From NCBI RefSeq assembly GCF_007003975.1, contig NZ_VFTC01000004.1, forward strand, positions 1 to 64,000: 64,000 nt of DNA, read 5' to 3'. A program made the position numbers and the translations under genes. The stretch comes from Mesorhizobium sp. WSM4306. Lineage in GTDB: Bacteria; Pseudomonadota; Alphaproteobacteria; Rhizobiales; Rhizobiaceae. The notes beneath the pieces were generated by a model that was given only the letters and a program-made list of their open reading frames with translations, was not told where the DNA came from and ran no database searches. This document shows, piece after piece, positions 59,655 to 64,000 of this stretch (positions are counted from its first letter, which is position 1; every line of letters starts with the position of its first letter).

Positions 59655-60070
59655 AAATCGAGGCGGCTGTCACGACCGGTGGCCGCCTTCCTAGCTAAAG
59701 CGTCAACGCCGGTTCACTCCTTGGCCGTTGTTCAGTACGGTATAGCCCGTGCGCCTCCACCCGGCCCGATGATTCTCTGCCTCACGGGCCAGCCTGTAGA
59801 CTTCAGGCAGCGGTTGCCAGTGGGCCGGCTTGACCTAAGAACCACGTCGAGACGTTGATCTGAGGGAAATGCAGCGCGCGCGCCGCCCACTGGTCGCCCG
59901 ACCCTTTGCCCACGGCGCCCAGCCTTGGCCAGGCCGCTCAATAAGCTCGTGGTCTTGCACTTCACCGCCGAAGGTCTGGCAGATCGGCATAAGTCGCGCA
60001 GCTTATAGGCTTCAGATCGCCGCAGAAAGGTCAAGGGAACATATTAGCCATATTGAATGTTTGAGTGCTT
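59655..60070. other. Intergenic with weak repeated fragment
   Basis: No firm gene. On the minus strand 59835-59990 could encode 51 residues including ELIERPGQGWAPW. A similar phrase ELIERPARGWTPY is readable near 60400-60460, which suggests scraps of one small gene on both sides of the XRE gene. Confidence 0.35.
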
Positions 60071-60364
60071 ATGGACAGCCGCAATCTACTCTCAGCAGAT
60101 CAATTAAGAGCAGCACGATCCCTACTGAACTGGTCGCGAGTCCGACTTGCCGCAAAGGCCAATCTTAGCGAAATGACGATCAGCGATTTTGAGAACGGCG
60201 TTAGGAAACCGCGTCCCCATAACATCGCGGCCATGCGCCGTGCGTTTGAGGACGCCGGAATTGTCTTCACCATCGAAGGCACTCCATCGCTCGCCCGCCC
60301 TGACGATGATAGTGGTCTCGTCACCGACAATAGAATGTGGCGCCGTCGGATGAGAAAGGCGTAA
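60071..60364 (+). CDS. XRE-type helix-turn-helix transcriptional regulator
   Basis: The 97-residue protein has an HTH_3 domain: SADQLRAARSLLNWSRVRLA, AKANLSEMTISDFENGVRKP and NIAAMRRAFEDAGIVF. This layout is common in small rhizobial regulators and antitoxins. No partner toxin is adjacent. The ATG at 60071 lacks a strong ribosome site. A gggaacatatt sequence just upstream resembles the gaacatattc core of the IS1595-like ends. Confidence 0.85.
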   Translation: MDSRNLLSADQLRAARSLLNWSRVRLAAKANLSEMTISDFENGVRKPRPHNIAAMRRAFEDAGIVFTIEGTPSLARPDDDSGLVTDNRMWRRRMRKA

Positions 60365-60749
60365 GGAGGAAAGCCCGCCAACCCTCTGTTTCGGATTGCG
60401 CTGTGCTCTACCTCATGCCTGTACGGCGTCCAGCCCCTTGCAGGGCGTTCGATAAGCTCGCAGTCACTTCGCGCAAATATTAGGCAACTCCTTGGCGAAA
60501 CCGGTCCGCACGCCGGCCAGACCACCCCACCAAAAACCCGGCAATGGCCGCTGGTACCCGGACCCGGTCACGGTCGGGTCTCACCCCTATCTATCGCGCG
60601 CGGGGCGCACTAGAGACGCATGGAAAATCAATGAACTGGTTGCTACGAGGGTGATCGGCCAAGCCACCGACGAAGTGGCGCTCGGCTGCACCCATTTAAC
60701 AAATAGAACCGAGCTCACTCCGCTTTACCGGCCGGCTGCCAGCATCGGC
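60365..60749. other. Intergenic, no gene seen
   Basis: Apart from the ELIERP-like scrap near 60400-60460 on the minus strand, no coding sequence, repeat or hairpin stands out. Confidence 0.35.
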
Positions 60750-61172
60750 CTACCTCTGGAGGTGATGACGAAGCAGTCGGATGTTGCGGTTGTTGGCTTT
60801 AAAATAGATATCGAAGATTGAACCGAGAATAGGAACGCTTCCCCCTACCGTATCAAGCAGCACGTTCCCTAACATGCGGGCGACCAAGCCATTTCCAGCA
60901 CCGCTGTTTCGGGCTCGCACCACGATATATGCCGAGACTAGGCCCGTCGCCACATCTCCGAGTACGGGCACCAGACCCACCAAGGCATCCAGTCCAAAAC
61001 GAATTGATGTTCCTGGAATGCGCCAGCGGGAATCAAGCAACGCGGCCAATAAATCCAACTCGACAATTGCTCTTGTCACCTCAGAATCGCGATGGCCCTC
61101 CCGGCTCGTCTCAGCGGCCGGGCGTGTGCGATTTATCAAATCGCCCCGGTCTAGAGCTGTGGCTCTAGACAT
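60750..61172 (-). CDS. DUF4112 domain membrane protein
   Basis: The 140-residue protein has the DUF4112 core IRFGLDALVGLVPVLGDVAT, GLVSAYIVVRARNSG and LLDTVGGSVPILGSIFDIYF, then KANNRNIRLL. This gives two or three membrane-associated helices with a conserved D-x-F-KAN-RN ending. Function is unknown. Its start lies within the last codons of the YidB-like gene (8-base overlap), so the two are coupled. Confidence 0.88.
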   Translation of the reverse strand: MSRATALDRGDLINRTRPAAETSREGHRDSEVTRAIVELDLLAALLDSRWRIPGTSIRFGLDALVGLVPVLGDVATGLVSAYIVVRARNSGAGNGLVARMLGNVLLDTVGGSVPILGSIFDIYFKANNRNIRLLRHHLQR

Positions 61173-61662
61173 CGTCTTGGCCGGTTGAATTCTTAGCTTG
61201 TGGCCTACGCGTGGGCACGTCATCAAGCAGGGTCGTCTCACCCGGTTCTCGCGTCGGCCCAGCGGGCAATTTACCATCTGGCGTCATCTTGTTGACTGCT
61301 TCGGGCAGATCTCGCGTAATCCTGCTGATGAGGTCCTCGCGTGAAAGACCCGTCTGCATCGAGAGCGAAGTGAGTGTGTCTTCGTCTATGGCCGCCTCCA
61401 CGTCGCTTGGCTGGATAGGCTGGTTCGGCCCGGTACCAACCCAAGAGTCGACCTTCGATCCTGCCCCTGCCCCTCTGAATCGGTCGAGGATGTCGCCGAG
61501 GGCTGTCCCCGACACGCCTTTCGATATCTGATCCAGAATCGCGCCTTGCGGAGCGCTTGGATTACGATCTCCCGCCCTACGGATCATATCGCCGATCTTG
61601 TCGCGATTCTGGTATGCCAGGACCCCAAGCATCGCGATCGCCAATCTTCCCAGATTTGCCAT
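61165..61662 (-). CDS. YidB/DUF937-like protein
   Basis: The 165-residue protein has an N-terminal hydrophobic helix (MANLGRLAIAMLGVLAYQNR) and a DUF937/YidB-like domain: LDQISKGVSGTALGDILDRF, GTGPNQPIQPSDVEAAIDED and LSREDLISRITRDLPEAVNK. GGAGAAG precedes ATG 61662 at good spacing. It is translationally coupled to DUF4112. A relative with repeats is at 14290. Confidence 0.82.
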   Translation of the reverse strand: MANLGRLAIAMLGVLAYQNRDKIGDMIRRAGDRNPSAPQGAILDQISKGVSGTALGDILDRFRGAGAGSKVDSWVGTGPNQPIQPSDVEAAIDEDTLTSLSMQTGLSREDLISRITRDLPEAVNKMTPDGKLPAGPTREPGETTLLDDVPTRRPQAKNSTGQDDV

Positions 61663-61851
61663 TTTGGTCTTCTCCACGGTTCAAATGGAGGAAGGGCTCA
61701 GCTTCACAAAAGTTCCGCGAGCCGCGATCTAATGTTGGTATCCTTGCGGCGCTGTCCGGGGGCGACCAAGCTATCCGACTGAGATGTGAGGACCGGTACG
61801 AGGTTACGCCGCGCCGCGTCATATAGGCAGGTCCCATCCGGAGTGAACTCG

Positions 61852-62033
61852 ATGATCAGGCTCCTTGTTGTCGCGGCGGCATTCCTCCTCGCTTGTGGCG
61901 CAGCCGAAGCGGCGAAGCAGGATCTGGCTGTCGTCAACCAGGCGCAATTTTCATCCGACACCGCAAGGGTTTCAGCCCAGCCTTTCTGAAGGCACAAATT
62001 CTCTTGGACCGCACCGCTTCTTGCCATGCCTGA
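61852..62033 (+). pseudogene. N-terminal fragment of an exported protein, possibly an L,D-transpeptidase-like gene
   Basis: MIRLLVVAAAFLLACGAAEA is a signal peptide, followed by AKQDLAVVNQAQFSSDTARV and a stop at 61989. In the next frame the sequence continues LKAQILLDRT, as expected for peptidoglycan-binding L,D-transpeptidases of rhizobia (KAQVLLDRA-type segment). It then ends at 62033. So a frameshift and a truncation leave only the beginning. The family call rests on this short stretch. Confidence 0.4.
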
Positions 62034-62088
62034 TCTCCGCCACCTTGGTGAGAGCTTCGCCAAGGCGATCAGCGCCTTCCAGACGTGG

Positions 62089-63090
62089 TCAGCGGCGAAG
62101 ACCCAACATCAAGGTGGTCAGTATTGCGCTCGCGCATGCCACCGCAAACAGCACGACAAGTCCAGCAGGGTTAGACTTTTGCTCTGCCTGAAATCCGATG
62201 ACCTGTCTTGCAGGCAAAGCACTGTGAACCACCGTGTGCAGATCGGACCTGCTGCCGTGTCGAACGGAATAGGCCCGAGTGATTTCCGCACCAAAAAGAA
62301 AAATTTCCGCCGAGTAGTAAACCCACAGCAGGATGACGAGCAGCCCACCGGCAGCTCCATATGAGGACGCGATCGCGCTGGAGCCGATATACCAACCGAT
62401 AAGCGATTTCCCGAGCGTGAACAGGGCAGCTGTCACAACCGCGCCAATCCCGACATCGCGCCATTCCAGCGTTCGATCAGGCAAGATCTTGAAGATAGCG
62501 GCGAACATGGCGGCGATCAGGACAAACGAAACGACCGCGTTGATTACGCCTAGCACGATTGTGCCGAACGGCAACTGTGCGTTGATGACGTTGCCTAGGG
62601 CCGAAATCGCCGCGCTTGCCACGAGAGAGACGAGCAACATGAAGCCAAGTGCAGCGACCAATCCCAGACTTGCTGCACGTGCGCGCACCAGGCGCGACAA
62701 CGAACTGCCTTGCGCTTCGACCTTCCATATTGCGTTCAACGACTGCTGCATTTCGCCAAAGACCCCGGAAGCGGTCACGAGCAAGGTGATGATGCCAATC
62801 ACCGCCGCCCAGGTGCCGGATGATTTTCCGGACGCGCTCTCTAGTGCAGTTTGAAGAAGATTTGCGCTCTCTGCACCCATCAGGCCTGTGATCTGGGAAG
62901 ACAAAGCTAATTGCGCGGCTTCATGACCGAATGCGAGACCTGCGATTGCCACCACGATGAGCAGAATTGGCGCCAACGATGTCGTGGCGTAAAAAGCAAT
63001 TGCCGCGCCATGGCTAAGAGCATTGTCGTCGACAAAGCCCACGACGCTGTCCCGCACCATGCTCCATGCATTTATCAACGCGCGACGCAT
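62089..63090 (-). CDS. YihY/BrkB family inner membrane protein
   Basis: The 333-residue protein has six transmembrane helices and the family signatures DNALSHGAAIAFYATTSLAP, WKVEAQGSSLSRLVRARAAS and LIGWYIGSSAIASSYGAAGG, then LLVILLWVYYSAEIFLFGAE. Formerly misnamed RNase BN, the family is of unclear transport or virulence-related function. The protein is full length. Confidence 0.93.
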   Translation of the reverse strand: MRRALINAWSMVRDSVVGFVDDNALSHGAAIAFYATTSLAPILLIVVAIAGLAFGHEAAQLALSSQITGLMGAESANLLQTALESASGKSSGTWAAVIGIITLLVTASGVFGEMQQSLNAIWKVEAQGSSLSRLVRARAASLGLVAALGFMLLVSLVASAAISALGNVINAQLPFGTIVLGVINAVVSFVLIAAMFAAIFKILPDRTLEWRDVGIGAVVTAALFTLGKSLIGWYIGSSAIASSYGAAGGLLVILLWVYYSAEIFLFGAEITRAYSVRHGSRSDLHTVVHSALPARQVIGFQAEQKSNPAGLVVLFAVACASAILTTLMLGLRR

Positions 63091-63245
63091 TTCGAGTCCC
63101 AGTTGAATTGGCGTTCTCTAGCAAATGCACTAGCACTTCCGATGTTCCGGTTGGGACTACTGCAGGATTTTCGCACTCCCTTCAAAATTTGCGGGCTCGG
63201 ATAGCCATGGGACTGCGACGTCCTCTAATCATTCGGCCACCGCAA

Positions 63246-63401
63246 TCAAAATGCATGCACCGATAAAGCCCGGGACAAGAAATGCTCGGCAATCGTTTGG
63301 GCTTCAACAGGCGCGGCTGGACTCGCGGTCGCAAGTTCGAAGTTTGTCGCGCAGCAGCTACAACGTTCCGGATAACCAGCCGCGTTTTTTGTAAATGCCA
63401 T
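63246..63401 (-). CDS. Possible small Cys-containing protein, 51 residues
   Basis: MAFTKNAAGYPERCSCCATN, then FELATASPAAPVEAQTIAEH, is protein-like with a C-x-C-C cluster. The ribosome site (AAGG) is distant. A GTG at 63446 preceded by GAGG would add 15 residues (VLYDHAPFSKADDQ). No family recognised. Confidence 0.35.
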   Translation of the reverse strand: MAFTKNAAGYPERCSCCATNFELATASPAAPVEAQTIAEHFLSRALSVHAF

Positions 63402-63457
63402 TTGATCATCTGCCTTGGAAAAAGGCGCGTGATCGTAGAGGACCACGCGCCTCTAAA

Positions 63458-63721
63458 TCAGTAGCCGTCCGGGCACCGAGCGACGTAAACTCTTCCATAC
63501 CTATCGCGGTATCTGCACTGGCCGGCTTCGCTGGCGTGCCCAATGACCGCCCCGGCTATCGCGCCAACTGCGCCGCCAACAACTGCGCCTTTCACGGGGT
63601 CGCCTGCCACGGCGGCGCCCACTGCTGCGCCGCCCAATCCGCCGACGGCAGCGCCCTGTTCGGTGCGCGAACATGCTGCGAGCGGGATAAGTAGACTCAA
63701 AATAAGAAGTGTCTTTTTCAT
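63458..63721 (-). CDS. Glycine-zipper lipoprotein
   Basis: The 87-residue precursor has a lipoprotein signal (MKKTLLILSLLIPLAACS, Cys17), a glycine zipper (AAVGGLGGAAVGAAVAG, AVVGGAVGAIAGAVIG) and the ending CRYRDRYGRVYVARC. It is a paralogue of the gene at 50373. AAGGAG lies upstream of the ATG. It probably sits in the outer membrane. Confidence 0.87.
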   Translation of the reverse strand: MKKTLLILSLLIPLAACSRTEQGAAVGGLGGAAVGAAVAGDPVKGAVVGGAVGAIAGAVIGHASEAGQCRYRDRYGRVYVARCPDGY

Positions 63722-63852
63722 TGATTCCTCCTTAGGCCATTATTAGCCATTACTTAAATGCGCGACCGGGTTTTTTGATCCCCCGACACAGGCTGCCAGC
63801 AAGCGAAAATCAGATCAGGCATGTCGCCTTCGTCAGTCATGGGGCTTGATTT

Positions 63853-64000
63853 TCATTCGGCCTGCGGCGTCCACCAACGCGGCACCGTCTCCTTCAATGC
63901 TATCGACGAGTTTGCGAGCCTGATCGGGTCGAGGTCGGGTTCCCTTGACAGGAAGAAGAAACGAAAGGACTTCTCTTCAGATGGAACAGGCGCAACACGC
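63853..64000 (-). CDS. Partial gene, C-terminal end only
   Basis: The minus-strand frame open to the window edge reads VAPVPSEEKSFRFFFLSREP, DLDPIRLANSSIALKETVPR and WWTPQAE before a stop at 63853. It looks like the end of a gene that starts beyond the window. A different frame (PDQARKLVDSIEGDGAALVD) is also protein-like, so the frame is not certain. Confidence 0.35.
   Translation of the reverse strand, partial: RVAPVPSEEKSFRFFFLSREPDLDPIRLANSSIALKETVPRWWTPQAE

Noticed and set aside
1..64000. tRNA, rRNA and CRISPR loci
   Set aside because: No cloverleaf with a TTCGAATC-like T arm in context, no rRNA signature and no spaced short repeats were seen. A tRNAscan run would be decisive.

Overview
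The window looks like a chromosomal segment of a rhizobial alphaproteobacterium, most likely Mesorhizobium. The evidence is the high-G+C coding style of the first 20 kb and families largely confined to Rhizobiales (DUF768, DUF982, DUF3606, rhizobial DUF1127 and DUF3422). Short palindromic intergenic repeats of the kind common in Mesorhizobium genomes, and a ROSE-type thermosensor in front of a small heat-shock gene, point the same way. No rRNA, tRNA or CRISPR array was seen. The species call is inferred from family content, not from a marker gene.

Bases 1-20,108 are orderly core genome. A glcD-glcE-glcF glycolate oxidase operon and a DUF3422 membrane protein lie on the minus strand. They diverge from a GntR/FCD regulator and an FMN-dependent L-lactate dehydrogenase, so the first 8 kb handles 2-hydroxyacids. 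Next come a metallophosphatase, a glutamine amidotransferase-like protein, rsmE, gshA, a methyltransferase, a DUF937 protein, DUF1127, a LysR regulator, xseA and a DmpA-type peptidase. Several gaps carry palindromic repeats.

Bases 20,200-57,700 are a mosaic accessory region. It holds remnants of at least four mobile elements: two inverted copies of an IS91-type end, a tyrosine recombinase fused to an IS91 transposase tail, a possibly complete IS1595-type element with cargo, and a truncated IS481. A serine recombinase with a RepB C-terminal-like partner is also present. Among these lie many small genes, often ATGA-overlapped, and at least six genes broken by frameshifts. Recognisable cargo includes an SRAP (YedK/HMCES-like) protein, a stand-alone ATP-dependent DNA ligase, a BRCT protein, an adenylate cyclase with TPRs, a glycan-decoration cassette (GT-C, DUF7024, GtrA, methyltransferase, GT2), three OafA-type acyltransferases and a DUF6600 repeat protein. 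DUF768 proteins recur: four apparently intact copies, one diverged short copy, one frameshifted copy and one 5' stub. Four of these seven start inside the stop codon of a different upstream gene.

Bases 57,700-64,000 look like a stress and envelope neighbourhood: Hsp20 under a ROSE-like element, two DUF982 genes, an XRE-type regulator, a YidB-like/DUF4112 pair, a YihY/BrkB membrane protein and a glycine-zipper lipoprotein.

The most promising undescribed themes are: (i) DUF768 as a recurrent, translationally coupled downstream partner, including of a DNA ligase; (ii) the micro-operon of a DUF982 gene, two paralogous C-x2-C...H-x4-H proteins and a DUF3606 gene at 44.2-45.1 kb; (iii) the IS1595-like element whose cargo carries an R-x4-H HEPN-like motif; and (iv) the membrane-protein plus BRCT pair at 46-47 kb.
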